Part shown: in pieces, positions 14,682 to 23,435 of the stretch
Layout of the letters: the number at the start of each line of letters is the position of its first letter
Position numbering within the stretch: position 1 is the stretch's first letter
Assembly (NCBI GenBank): GCA_035267185.1
Contig: DATFLY010000058.1
Coordinates: forward strand, 1-38,889
Direction: 5' to 3'
Length of the DNA: 38,889 nt
From: JAUIBE01 sp035267185
Lineage (GTDB): Bacteria; Pseudomonadota; Gammaproteobacteria; Xanthomonadales; SZUA-36
Program-made: the position numbers and the translations under genes
Notes under the pieces: generated by a model
Database searches by the model: none
What the model saw: the letters and a program-made list of their open reading frames with translations, nothing else
What the model was told of the DNA's origin: nothing

Positions 14682-16385
14682 GTGAGTGTACGTGCCCTGG
14701 ATATTCCGCTGGCCCCTTCTGCGGTCGCGGACGAAATTCACCTCCTTTACGGATCTCATACCGGTAACGGTGAAGCGGTAGCAGAAGCACTGGCAGACAA
14801 TGCTCGCCAGTCAGGCTTTCGCGTATCGCTCAGGTCTCTCGCTGACATTCGTCCGGCCGCATTGAAAAAAATGCGCCACGCCGCATTTGTGATGAGCACC
14901 CATGGCGATGGAGACCCTCCCGACGACGCGATTGATGTATTCGAGTGGCTGGAATCCGGGGGATCAAATGATCTAAAGGCCCTGCAATTTCGTGTTCTGG
15001 CCCTGGGCGACAGCAGCTATACCGAATTCTGTGCGGCCGGGCGGCAGTTAGCAAACGCGCTCGTCAAGCGCGGCGCTACCGAGGTCGCGCCAATGGTTGA
15101 GTGTGATGTTGATTTTGCTGATGATGCCGAACGCTGGAGCAATGAACTTCTCGAGTGGTGCAGGGAAAACCTCACCAGCAACGCTGCCAATGAATCTCCA
15201 GGTACCCCGGTTGCCGCGTCCGGCACCAGTCCAACCCTCCAGGGCATTCCCATCACGCCTGGCTGGTCAAGGACGCGGCCTTTTCCTGCCATCGTTGAGC
15301 GTGTGCAGAAGATCACTGGGCTGGAATCGGAAAAGGATGTTTACCACCTGGAATTGTCGCTGGAAGGCTCCGGCTTTCAATATCTACCAGGTGATTCCCT
15401 CGGTGTATGGGCAGATAACGATCCCGAACTGGTTTCGCGCCTTCTGCGAAAACTCGAAATTGAACCATCTGAACTGGTCGATGACGATGGCAGGATTCGC
15501 AGTATTAGGGACACCCTCACCCGCCACCGTGAAATCACAAGGTTGAACCCGAACGTACTTGAAGCCTGGGCAAAGCGTGATCAAACAAGGGCTCGCGGCA
15601 AGCTGGCTCGCCAACTGGCTCAGTACGCCGACTCGCAACGAAAGCAGTTCCTTGAAGAGCGTCAGCTGCCCGACCTGGCCGAGGCGTTCCCGCTGAAACT
15701 TGATGCGCAGGAACTGGCAGACCTCCTGCCGGCTTTGGGCTCGCGCTCCTATTCAATCGCATCATCGATGTCGATGGTTGATGAAGAAGTGCACCTTACG
15801 GTTGCCACCCTGCACAGCAACGCAATCGGTGTTGCCCGACGCGGCGTGGCCAGCAATCACCTGAATCATCGCATTCAGGCCGGCGATGAAATCCGCGTGT
15901 TCCTCGAACCCAATCGTCGTTTTCGATTACCCAAAGACAATGGAGCCCCGATCATCATGATCGGCGCTGGCACTGGAATTGCGCCCTATCGCGCCTTTAT
16001 GCAGGAAATTGAGGAATCGAATCGACAATCCGAAAACTGGCTGATATTCGGCAACCCGTATCGCCGCACCGATTTTCTTTACCAGCGCGAATGGCTCAAG
16101 TGGCGCAGCAAGGGATTATTGAACCGCATCGATGCAGCATTTTCGCGCGACCAGGCCGAAAAGCGCTATGTACAACACGTGGTTGCCGACCAGGGCCAGG
16201 AAATCAGTCGCTGGATTGAAGACGGCGCCCACATCTACATCTGCGGTGGCCTGGCCATGGGACATGCAGTTGAGGAAGCCCTGATTGATGCAATTGCAAT
16301 CGGCAGAAACATTGATCGTGATGCTGCAAAGCAATCTATCAGCAACCTGCGCCGTGAACGCCGCCTGCTCAAGGATTTGTACTGA
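14682..16385 (+). CDS. cysJ: Assimilatory sulfite reductase (NADPH) flavoprotein alpha subunit
   Basis: This 567-residue diflavin reductase passes electrons from NADPH through FAD and FMN to CysI. It has an N-terminal flavodoxin domain (residues ~18-160) with the FMN loop LLYGSHTGNGEAVAE and the STHGDGDPPD and LGDSSYTEFC loops. The FAD-binding ferredoxin reductase part contains LPGDSLGVW, the FAD signature RSYSIASS and GVASNHL. The NADPH domain contains GAGTGIAPYRAFMQE and YICGG, ending in an aromatic residue (LLKDLY) that stacks on FAD. It is slightly shorter than E. coli CysJ (599). It starts with GTG and has GAGGA about 7 nt upstream. Its stop overlaps the cysI start by one base. The gene is divergent from pucB, so the 397-bp region between them must serve both. 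Confidence 0.95.
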   Translation: MSVRALDIPLAPSAVADEIHLLYGSHTGNGEAVAEALADNARQSGFRVSLRSLADIRPAALKKMRHAAFVMSTHGDGDPPDDAIDVFEWLESGGSNDLKALQFRVLALGDSSYTEFCAAGRQLANALVKRGATEVAPMVECDVDFADDAERWSNELLEWCRENLTSNAANESPGTPVAASGTSPTLQGIPITPGWSRTRPFPAIVERVQKITGLESEKDVYHLELSLEGSGFQYLPGDSLGVWADNDPELVSRLLRKLEIEPSELVDDDGRIRSIRDTLTRHREITRLNPNVLEAWAKRDQTRARGKLARQLAQYADSQRKQFLEERQLPDLAEAFPLKLDAQELADLLPALGSRSYSIASSMSMVDEEVHLTVATLHSNAIGVARRGVASNHLNHRIQAGDEIRVFLEPNRRFRLPKDNGAPIIMIGAGTGIAPYRAFMQEIEESNRQSENWLIFGNPYRRTDFLYQREWLKWRSKGLLNRIDAAFSRDQAEKRYVQHVVADQGQEISRWIEDGAHIYICGGLAMGHAVEEALIDAIAIGRNIDRDAAKQSISNLRRERRLLKDLY

Positions 16386-18106
16386 TGTCCACTGATCCAC
16401 TAAAGCTCACGCCTGTCGAGGGCATCAAGGCACGCAGTGACTATCTGCGGGGCACGCTGGCCCAAAGCCTGGCCGACGATGTCACCGGAGCGATTGCTGA
16501 TGACGACACCCAGGTCAGCAAGTTTCATGGCATCTATCAACAGGATGACCGCGATGTTCGTGAAGATCGCCGTCGCCAGATGCTGGAGCCTGATTACCAG
16601 TTCATGATTCGGGCCCGCGTTCCAGGTGGCGTGTGCACGCCTGAACAATGGCTGACGATGGACGCCATTGCCCGCCGTTGGGCCAACAACAGTGTGCGGA
16701 TCACCACGCGACAGGCGTTCCAGTTTCATGGTGTGCTCAAGCACAACCTTAAATCCAGTATTCGAACCATCAATCGCGCGCTGCTCGACACCATCGCTGC
16801 CTGCGGTGATGTGAACCGCAATGTGATGGTGACCACGCTACCCGAACAATCGGCATTCCACCGCGAGGTGTTCGAGCACGCAAAATCATTCAGTGACCAC
16901 CTCACCCCGAATACCACTGCCTACCACGAAATATGGCTGAACGATGGCAATAGCCGCAGGAAAGTAGAAGCCAGCCGGGATTCTGAACCCATCTATGGCG
17001 AAACTTACCTGCCTCGAAAATTCAAAACGGCATTTGCCATTCCGCCCCGAAATGATGTCGATGTGTTTGCCCACGACCTGGGCTACATCGCCATTCGCGA
17101 TGGCGCCGAAGGCGGGCTGGCGGGATTCAACGTCACCGTGGCCGGAGGCATGGGTGCGACCCATGGCGACCCGAATACCTACCCACGACTTGCGGACGTG
17201 CTGGGCTTCTGTACCCCGGACCAGGTGAACGAGGTCGGCAAGCAGATCGTTTCGATTCAACGCGACTTTGGCGATCGAACCGAACGCAGGCATGCCCGGT
17301 TCAAATACACCGTTGCAGATCGAGGTCTGGACTGGCTGCATGATGAGCTGGAAAAACGACTGGGATACAGGCTCCAGCAGGCAAGAGAATTTTCGTTCAC
17401 CCATACCGGCGATCTGTATGGGTGGCAGCGAACCGATGACGGCCTCTGGAACCTGGCGCTCTTTATTGAAAATGGCCGGGTGGCCGATAAGGGCATCAGG
17501 CACCATCTCACCGGACTTCGAAAAATTGCAAAAATCCACAAGGGCGAATTTCGCCTGACACCCAACCAGAACCTGGTGATTGCCGGCGTTCACGAATCAG
17601 ACCGGGTCGCGATTGATCACCTTGTGCGGGCTCATGGCCTGGACGACCATGCAACCGTCAGCCCGTTGCGACTCAATTCGATGGCTTGCGTCGGATTTCC
17701 CACCTGCGCTCTGGCGATGGCCGAAAGCGAGCGTTACCTGCCCGAACTGGTTTGCAAAATCGAGAATCTTCTCGAAAAGCACAATCTCACCGACCAGGGC
17801 ATCACGATTCGCATGACAGGCTGCCCAAATGGATGCGCCAGGCCATACCTCGCGGAAATCGGCCTGGTGGGCAAAGGGCCGGGTATGTACAACCTGCACC
17901 TGGGTGCCGCCTGGGATGGCAGCCGGCTCAACCAGATACACCAGGAAAACATCGGGGAAGAAGAGGTGCTGATCAGCCTGGACAAGCTGTTTTCAGCTTA
18001 TTCGGCAAAACGACTCGACAAGGAGCACTTTGGCAACTTCCTGTTTCGCACCGGGGTGATTGCCGCGAATGAGTCACACAGGAATCAAAAGGAGAACGCT
18101 TCATGA
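16385..18106 (+). CDS. cysI: Assimilatory sulfite reductase hemoprotein beta subunit
   Basis: This is a 573-residue siroheme and [4Fe-4S] enzyme reducing sulfite to sulfide by six electrons. The four cluster/siroheme cysteines are in the expected places: Cys435 and Cys441 in ACVGFPTC, and Cys480 and Cys484 in GCPNGC, one residue off the E. coli numbering. Siroheme and substrate-binding basic motifs are also seen (VRITTRQAFQFHG, RNVMVT, RLTPNQNLVI). Length matches E. coli CysI (570). Its ATG overlaps the cysJ stop (TGATG) and its own stop overlaps cysH (ATGA), so the three genes are translationally coupled. Siroheme would come from cysG at 20494. Confidence 0.96.
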   Translation: MSTDPLKLTPVEGIKARSDYLRGTLAQSLADDVTGAIADDDTQVSKFHGIYQQDDRDVREDRRRQMLEPDYQFMIRARVPGGVCTPEQWLTMDAIARRWANNSVRITTRQAFQFHGVLKHNLKSSIRTINRALLDTIAACGDVNRNVMVTTLPEQSAFHREVFEHAKSFSDHLTPNTTAYHEIWLNDGNSRRKVEASRDSEPIYGETYLPRKFKTAFAIPPRNDVDVFAHDLGYIAIRDGAEGGLAGFNVTVAGGMGATHGDPNTYPRLADVLGFCTPDQVNEVGKQIVSIQRDFGDRTERRHARFKYTVADRGLDWLHDELEKRLGYRLQQAREFSFTHTGDLYGWQRTDDGLWNLALFIENGRVADKGIRHHLTGLRKIAKIHKGEFRLTPNQNLVIAGVHESDRVAIDHLVRAHGLDDHATVSPLRLNSMACVGFPTCALAMAESERYLPELVCKIENLLEKHNLTDQGITIRMTGCPNGCARPYLAEIGLVGKGPGMYNLHLGAAWDGSRLNQIHQENIGEEEVLISLDKLFSAYSAKRLDKEHFGNFLFRTGVIAANESHRNQKENAS

Positions 18107-18906
18107 GCGTCGCCAGACCACAGACGAAACAACCCTGCTCACAGCGTTTGGAACTGGCCATCCCGAGACCGGGACAAACCTGGAGCACATCGCAACTCGA
18201 GCTGATCAACCCTTGCCTGGAAAACATGCAGGCAGCAGAGCGCGTCGAGTGGGCACTGAACTTCCTTCCGGATCAACCGGTACTGACTTCCAGTTTTGGC
18301 GCACAGTCAGCCGTGATGCTCCACCTGGTCACTCGCATCAAACCCGACATTCCGGTGGTACTGATCGATACCGGCTACCTGTTCCCCGAAACCTACGATT
18401 TCATCGACCAGCTTAGTGAACGACTGGAACTGAACCTCAGGATTTTTCGCCCAAACATGAGTCCTTCCTGGCAGGAACGTCGCTACGGCAAGATGTGGGA
18501 AGAGGGAGCCGATGGCATCAAACGCTATAACCGCATCAACAAGGTCGAACCAATGCGCGAAGCACTCGAAACCCTGCAGGTCGGCACCTGGTTCAGCGGC
18601 CTGCGGCGTATCCAATCTGAATCCAGAGCGGACACACCGGTTCTGCTTCGACAGGGTCCTGCGGTCAAGGTCCACCCCCTGGCAGACTGGTCTGACCGCG
18701 ATGTCCACTTCTACCTCAAGAAGCACAACCTGCCCTATCACCCCCTATGGGACCAGGGCTATGTCTCCATTGGCGACGTTCACACCACCCGGCCGCTGAC
18801 AGCCGATATCACCGAAGAGCAAACACGCTTCTTCGGCCTGTTGCGCGAATGCGGCATCAACGAACCGGAGCAGTTCGAAGCAACCGACATTCAAGCCCAA
18901 GCATAA
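18103..18906 (+). CDS. cysH: Phosphoadenylyl-sulfate (PAPS) reductase
   Basis: This 267-residue cytoplasmic enzyme reduces PAPS to sulfite using thioredoxin. The ATP-pyrophosphatase-like fold is recognised by TSSFGAQSAVMLHLV, VVLIDTGYLFPETY, the substrate segment TWFSGLRRIQSESR and PLADWSDRDV. The catalytic Cys250 is in RECGIN near the C-terminus, and the cysteine pairs that bind [4Fe-4S] in APS reductases are absent, so PAPS is the predicted substrate. AAAGGAG precedes the ATG by 7 nt, inside cysI; the genes overlap by 4 bp. The TAA stop lies within the left arm of a 26-bp perfect hairpin (18899-19001), which probably terminates the operon. The PAPS-making genes cysDN/cysC are not in the window. 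Confidence 0.95.
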   Translation: MSVARPQTKQPCSQRLELAIPRPGQTWSTSQLELINPCLENMQAAERVEWALNFLPDQPVLTSSFGAQSAVMLHLVTRIKPDIPVVLIDTGYLFPETYDFIDQLSERLELNLRIFRPNMSPSWQERRYGKMWEEGADGIKRYNRINKVEPMREALETLQVGTWFSGLRRIQSESRADTPVLLRQGPAVKVHPLADWSDRDVHFYLKKHNLPYHPLWDQGYVSIGDVHTTRPLTADITEEQTRFFGLLRECGINEPEQFEATDIQAQA

Positions 18907-19001
18907 GTGGGCCCTTTCCAGAACACGCTCAAGTACGTCCATGTATGCTCGGATGATTCGTCCCTGAATCATACGGTTCTGGAAAGGGCCCACTTATGCT
19001 T
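18899..19001. repeat. Long perfect hairpin with conserved-loop element, copy 1 (probable terminator of cysH)
   Basis: Arms 18899-18924 and 18976-19001 are perfect 26-bp inverted repeats enclosing a 51-nt loop, and the right arm runs into a short T stretch. The cysH stop codon is inside the left arm. The loop, read in reverse complement, matches the loop of the second hairpin at 19126-19231: 28 identical bases from 18974 down to 18947, then looser similarity. The loop itself contains a small palindrome (TGATTC/GAATCA). The rest of the 355-bp gap between cysH and cysB (about 19002-19125) shows no gene. Confidence 0.8.
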
Positions 19002-19125
19002 TTTGCAGCGCCCAGTGAGATTGAAGGCGGCTATCCAAAAGCGTTTATTGGCATGAAAACCAGCGCCCACTGGGGTTCAGTACAATCAAAGGATGCGGCC
19101 TCTCCGGTAAATCTATGGACTACAA

Positions 19126-19231
19126 AAGGCTAAAGAGGGTCTTCTCAAAAACCGTATGATTCAGGGACGAATCATCCGAGCCTACAGGGATGTATTTACG
19201 GCGGGTTTTTGAGAAGACCCTCTTTAGCCTT
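19126..19231. repeat. Long perfect hairpin with conserved-loop element, copy 2 (probable terminator of the cysB-like gene)
   Basis: Arms 19126-19153 and 19204-19231 are perfect 28-bp inverted repeats around a 50-nt loop (19154-19203). The stem sequence is unrelated to that of the hairpin at 18899-19001. The loop is the same element in opposite orientation, beginning GTATGATTCAGGGACGAATC. The hairpin ends 30 bp from the 3' end of the cysB-like gene, so together the two copies separate convergent transcripts. Confidence 0.8.
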
Positions 19232-19261
19232 ATTTATCCTAATTGCCTCAGGATGATTGGA

Positions 19262-20296
19262 TTAGATGTTGAACTCACCACTGCAACAGGTCGCAAAAGG
19301 CTGCCCCAGCCGGGGATGCTGGTTGACCATTGAAAGCGAGCGGCCGACTGGCGGAATCTTGGCATTCGGCTTGTTGGCCTCTTCGATGGCCTCATCAATT
19401 CGATCACGGCTGACCTGCGGAGCAACCATCTCTATGAAAGCGTACATGTAATCACGCAGAAAACGGTCCTTGCGAAAGCCCACCCAGGTGGTTGAACTCG
19501 GGAACAGGCCGGCACCATTGAACGCGACCAGGTCAGGATCCCTCTCCGGGTCAAACGCCATGCAGGCCAGGATGCCCACACCCATACCCTTTCGAACATA
19601 AGTCTTGATCACGTCCGGATCTTCAGCGGTGAAGACCACGTTTGGCGTCATATTGGCCTCTTTGAATGCCAGGTCGAGCTCCGAGCCGTCGTCAAAACTG
19701 TGGGTGTAGGAAATAATCGGGTATTTCACAATGTCGGCCAGGCTCGGTTTATTCAGCCCCATCAGTGGATGACCAGCCTTGGCAATGACAATCCGCTCCC
19801 AGTTGTAGATTGGAAACGCGACCAGGTCCTGGAACAGATCGCTGCGCCCTGAGGCGATGGCAAAATCGGCCTCGTGGTCCTGAACCTGACGTGCAATTTG
19901 ATCGCTGGTGCCCTGGTGCAATCGCACACTGATGCCAGGAAACCCGTCGTGAAAACCTTCCAGCAACTCGGGCAAAACATAGCGCGCCTGGGTGTGCGTG
20001 GTTGCAATCGACATCTCCCCGGCTTCCTGGCCGGAAAGCTCGCTGGAAAGTGACTTGATGTTGTCGACCTCGCTCAGAATGCGACGTGCACGCTCCACAA
20101 TGTCTCTCCCGGCTTCAGTCAGGCCAGAAAGGCTTTTGCCCTTGCGACGAAAGATCTGCACAGACAACTCGTCCTCAAGCATTCGGATCTGCTTGCTCAC
20201 GCCCGGCTGCGAGGTAAAGAGCGCCTGCGCTGCCGCCGTGATATTGAGGCCGTTGTCGACCACTCCGACCAGGTATCTTAATTGCTGAAGTTTCAT
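19262..20296 (-). CDS. cysB: CysB-like LysR family regulator of sulfur assimilation
   Basis: This 344-residue LysR-type regulator starts MKLQQLRYLVGVVDNGLN like CysB/Cbl. The winged helix-turn-helix is ITAAAQALFTSQPGVSKQIR (residues ~20-40), followed by LEDELSVQIFRRKGKSL. The effector domain has the CysB-type ATTHTQARYVLP segment (O-acetylserine/sulfate-binding region), DFAIASG and KTYVRKGMGVGI. I start at the ATG at 20296; an earlier start would add 18 residues absent from the family. It is about 20 residues longer than E. coli CysB. The gene faces cysJIH and is divergent from cysG, with a 197-bp region between. CysB activates cys operons when N-acetylserine or O-acetylserine is available, so cysJIH and cysG are likely targets. 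Confidence 0.9.
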   Translation of the reverse strand: MKLQQLRYLVGVVDNGLNITAAAQALFTSQPGVSKQIRMLEDELSVQIFRRKGKSLSGLTEAGRDIVERARRILSEVDNIKSLSSELSGQEAGEMSIATTHTQARYVLPELLEGFHDGFPGISVRLHQGTSDQIARQVQDHEADFAIASGRSDLFQDLVAFPIYNWERIVIAKAGHPLMGLNKPSLADIVKYPIISYTHSFDDGSELDLAFKEANMTPNVVFTAEDPDVIKTYVRKGMGVGILACMAFDPERDPDLVAFNGAGLFPSSTTWVGFRKDRFLRDYMYAFIEMVAPQVSRDRIDEAIEEANKPNAKIPPVGRSLSMVNQHPRLGQPFATCCSGEFNI

Positions 20297-20493
20297 AAGC
20301 TTAAGTCTAATAAGACCACGCCCGGCTGCAAAGTTGCATAACCAGATCATGCCCTTCTTTTATTGACCAGAATTGGACGAAGTCGATTTCGGATGCATAT
20401 AGCGCTCAGGAATAAAGGCAGATGAACAATGTATTTCTCAAGCAGGGTGCAGCTGACTAGCATCAGGGTGAACTGATATTGCCGGAGCAGCCA

Positions 20494-21906
20494 ATGCGCC
20501 ATTTCCCTGTGTTTTTCGATCTGAAAGATAAACCTGTGCTGGTTGTGGGTGGCGGTGCCGTTGCCGCTCGCAAAATTCGCGCACTCTTCAAGGCAGGCGC
20601 GAGAGTGTCAGTGGTATCCGAGAACCTCAATGATCAACTCGCCGAGGACAAGAAGGACGGCAGAATCGAATGGATTGGCAGGAAGTTCGAACCTGGATTG
20701 ATCAGCGACTACTGGCTGGTCATTGCCGCCACGGATGACCCGAAGCTGAACAGGCTGGTTTTTGATGCTGGCGAGGAAAGGCTCGTGCCGGTCAATACGG
20801 TTGACGATACTGAGCACTGCCGCTTTATCTCCCCTGCGGTCGTCGACCGCGAGCCAGTCCTGGTGGCAATTTCAACAGGTGGCGCTTCACCCATGCTGGC
20901 GCGTGCCTTGCGCAAGTGGATCGAGGAAATCCTGCCGCAGGGCCTTGGAAAGATTGCACAGGTCTCAGGCCGGTTGCGAAAAATACTGGGAAGGAAAATG
21001 TCACTCGAACAGCGCCGGGAACGCTGGTCGTTTTTGTTTAACAGGAAAAACGTGTTTCTTTGGAGCACCGAATCCGAAGAACGCATTGGCCAGCAACTTA
21101 AGGAAAAATTCCGGCAGCAAACGAACGAATCTGGTCGGGGAAAAGTGTACCTGGTTGGCGCAGGACCCGGCCGCCCGGAATTGCTGACCATTCGCGCACT
21201 GGAAGTACTGCAAAATGCCGATGTCATCCTGCATGACAAGCTCGTGCCAGACGTCATTATCGACATGGCGCGCCGCGACGCCGAGCGAATCGATGTGGGC
21301 AAGCGTGCCGGAAAGCACAAAGGCGTTCAAACCAGAATTCATGACCTGATGGTGCAACATGCCAATCAGGGCAAAGTCGTTGTCCGGCTGAAAGGTGGTG
21401 ATGCTTTTATTTTCGGCCGTGGCGGCGAGGAACTGCAACATCTGCGCGCTCATGGTATCCGGTACGAGGTGGTCCCCGGCATCACCGCGGCGATTGGCTG
21501 CGCGGCTTACGCTGGCATACCCCTGACTCATCGTGACCATGCTCAAAGCCTGACGGTCACTACTGGCCACCTGGCCGGAAAAAAGCAAGGTCAGGTAATG
21601 CCGATCCTCCAATCGCGCATCGACCCAAACCAGACTCAAGCCGTGTACATGGGGGTCAGGAAGGCACCACAAATGAAAGAGCAGTTGCTGGCCCAGGGCA
21701 TGAAACCCAGCACGCCTGTGGCATTAATTATCAATGGCACCCGGGATAATCAACAGGTTCTACAGGGCACCATCTCGACAATGCCGGCACTGGCTGCACA
21801 AACACCCGATGCAGCCCCGGGGTTATTCATCATCGGTGAGGTAGCAGCACTTGCCGGGGAGTTGGCGTGGTTTGGTGAAAACCAACCCGTGGTCCTGGCT
21901 GCTTAG
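20494..21906 (+). CDS. cysG: Siroheme synthase (uroporphyrinogen-III methyltransferase / precorrin-2 dehydrogenase / ferrochelatase)
   Basis: This 470-residue trifunctional enzyme makes the siroheme used by CysI. The N-terminal ~150 residues are the NAD-dependent dehydrogenase/chelatase (VLVVGGGAVAARKIRALF, VIAATDDPKLNRLV, and STGGASPMLARALR with the Ser-containing phosphorylation/chelation site). The C-terminal ~250 residues are the SAM-dependent methyltransferase (VYLVGAGPGRPELLTIRAL, VVRLKGGDAFIFGRGGEE, VPGITAAIGCAAYAGIPLTH). I chose the ATG at 20494 (GGAG 7 nt upstream) over a TTG at 20479. It is divergent from the CysB-like regulator. In a bacteriochlorophyll-making cell this enzyme also sits at a branch of tetrapyrrole flux, since it draws uroporphyrinogen III away from heme and bacteriochlorophyll. 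Confidence 0.95.
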   Translation: MRHFPVFFDLKDKPVLVVGGGAVAARKIRALFKAGARVSVVSENLNDQLAEDKKDGRIEWIGRKFEPGLISDYWLVIAATDDPKLNRLVFDAGEERLVPVNTVDDTEHCRFISPAVVDREPVLVAISTGGASPMLARALRKWIEEILPQGLGKIAQVSGRLRKILGRKMSLEQRRERWSFLFNRKNVFLWSTESEERIGQQLKEKFRQQTNESGRGKVYLVGAGPGRPELLTIRALEVLQNADVILHDKLVPDVIIDMARRDAERIDVGKRAGKHKGVQTRIHDLMVQHANQGKVVVRLKGGDAFIFGRGGEELQHLRAHGIRYEVVPGITAAIGCAAYAGIPLTHRDHAQSLTVTTGHLAGKKQGQVMPILQSRIDPNQTQAVYMGVRKAPQMKEQLLAQGMKPSTPVALIINGTRDNQQVLQGTISTMPALAAQTPDAAPGLFIIGEVAALAGELAWFGENQPVVLAA

Positions 21907-21985
21907 CGTTTAATCAGGCCAAAAACTGGCTTTCAGGGACCAGTTATGCTGGGATGGGTCGCTTGATTCTTCCTGGGAGCCAGTC

Positions 21986-22141
21986 TTGATATTCAATCGC
22001 ATATCGCAAGCCATCGGAAATCTGAACTGGGGCACAGTTTTTATCCAATTTACCATCGTGGTGGTTGGTGTTTTTGTGGGCTTGCAGGGGAGGAGAGCGG
22101 ACAGCAGCTGTTGGCCGCAGGAGGCGCGAGGTAGATCTTGA
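21986..22141 (+). pseudogene. N-terminal remnant of a DUF6090-like membrane protein
   Basis: A TTG-started frame, with GGGAG 6 nt upstream, encodes 51 residues. They include NRISQAIGNLNWGTVFIQFT followed by IVVVGVFVGLQ. This closely fits the N-terminus of DUF6090-type proteins, in which a helix ending IVVxGVFxGxQ is followed by V-NWN and a soluble domain. Here the family similarity stops right after GLQ, and the frame ends at the start codon of the next gene. A frame change after 22090 gives GQQLLAA-like residues, which may be further decayed family sequence. It may be a decayed gene or, less likely, a tiny membrane peptide. The remaining sequence 21907-21985 shows no gene. Confidence 0.45.
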
Positions 22142-23406
22142 TGCGATCCGTGGCCAGGCTGGGTGCGCTATTTCAATTGACCGCTTGTCTGGCTGCCTGC
22201 AGTCCGTCAGCAGAGCAGGCTAACCCCTCAATTTCCGAAGTCACCAACGCGGCTGATAATGGGGCCCGCTATCCATTCGTGGTGACTGCTGAAAACAAGC
22301 TCCTGATGTCCTGGCTTAAACCAGCCGGCGCGGCTGAAAAAGGTCAAATGAACCTGGTTTGGGCATCCTTTGATGGCGAAAACTGGTCAGAACCTGAATT
22401 GATTGAAAGCAGTGAAAGCTTTTTCGTCAACTGGGCCGACTTTCCATCACTGACCAGCCTGGGCGATTCGCCACAGGCAGCACACTGGCTGCAAAAATCA
22501 GAGGGTGGCACATATGCTTACCACGTCAACATGTCGTTTCGTTCGGAATCAGGCAGATGGTCGCAACCAATCGTTCCACACCAGGACCAATCTGCCACCG
22601 AGCACGGTTTTGTTTCCCTGGTGCCGCTGGATCAGGACCGGGTTTTCGCCATCTGGCTGGATGGGTACAAGACCCAGGGCGCAAGCCATGGCGTTTCGCA
22701 TGACGAATCAAGCGACCATGACACGAACCTGAATCATTCGATGACATTGCGTTCGGCAATTGTTAATCGAGACGGAACCATGAGCACTGAATGGGAAATT
22801 GACGGTTCGGTGTGTGACTGCTGCCAGACTGCTGCGACGCGCTCAGGAAACCGGATTATCGTGGTCTACCGAAACCGTGATGCAGATGAAGTGCGTGACC
22901 ATGATTACGCCGTCTTCGATCTTGAAACAGAAACCTGGAGCGAACCGATGCCACTTTCCAGTGAAGGTTGGATGATTGACGGGTGTCCGGTCAACGGACC
23001 ACAGATTGCAGCTTCCGGAAACACGGTCATCGCCACCTGGTACACAGCAGCAAATGATCAACCCAGAACTTACATGGCGGTTTCAGAAGATGGCGGAACA
23101 TCCTTCAGCAATCCGGAAATGCTCGATACTTCAGGCACTCTGGGGCGGGTTGGCATAGCATTCAACACTTCGCAGGTTGCATTGCTGACCTGGCTGAGCA
23201 TTAAAGATGACGGTGCGGCCGTACTTGGTCGCTTCTGGAAATCGACGGGATCCGGGGATCAATTCGTGATTGGCGACATAGACAAAACACGGGCAAGTGG
23301 CTTTCCCCGAACTGCCGCTGTGGGAGAAGATTTCCTGGTGGTCTGGACGGAACCCGATTCGGGCTCTAACATCAGGACCCTTCTTGTTTCGCCGAAACGC
23401 CAATAG
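22141..23406 (+). CDS. Putative lipoprotein with sialidase-like beta-propeller
   Basis: This is a 421-residue lipoprotein: the signal sequence ends in the lipobox LAAC at residues 17-20. The mature part has repeated beta-blade patterns: NLVWASFDGENWSEPELIE, RVFAIWLDG, TYMAVSEDGGTSFSNPEML (an Asp-box-like S-DGGTSF) and FLVVWTEPDSGSN. These suggest a sialidase/BNR-type propeller, but I see no sialidase catalytic triad and make no enzyme call. Unusual features are a cysteine cluster CDCC at residues 225-228 and a second Cys282 in DGCPVNGP, which could bind a metal or form disulphides. GAGGT lies 8 nt before the ATG at 22141. purK follows 29 bp downstream on the same strand. Confidence 0.7.
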   Translation: MRSVARLGALFQLTACLAACSPSAEQANPSISEVTNAADNGARYPFVVTAENKLLMSWLKPAGAAEKGQMNLVWASFDGENWSEPELIESSESFFVNWADFPSLTSLGDSPQAAHWLQKSEGGTYAYHVNMSFRSESGRWSQPIVPHQDQSATEHGFVSLVPLDQDRVFAIWLDGYKTQGASHGVSHDESSDHDTNLNHSMTLRSAIVNRDGTMSTEWEIDGSVCDCCQTAATRSGNRIIVVYRNRDADEVRDHDYAVFDLETETWSEPMPLSSEGWMIDGCPVNGPQIAASGNTVIATWYTAANDQPRTYMAVSEDGGTSFSNPEMLDTSGTLGRVGIAFNTSQVALLTWLSIKDDGAAVLGRFWKSTGSGDQFVIGDIDKTRASGFPRTAAVGEDFLVVWTEPDSGSNIRTLLVSPKRQ

Positions 23407-23435
23407 CGCCGACTTTTAACCGGAGCCACCAGGGA

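Noticed and set aside
16886..17593. Minus-strand frame of 235 codons inside cysI.
   Set aside because: It is antisense to a fully conserved sulfite reductase and has no domain signature.
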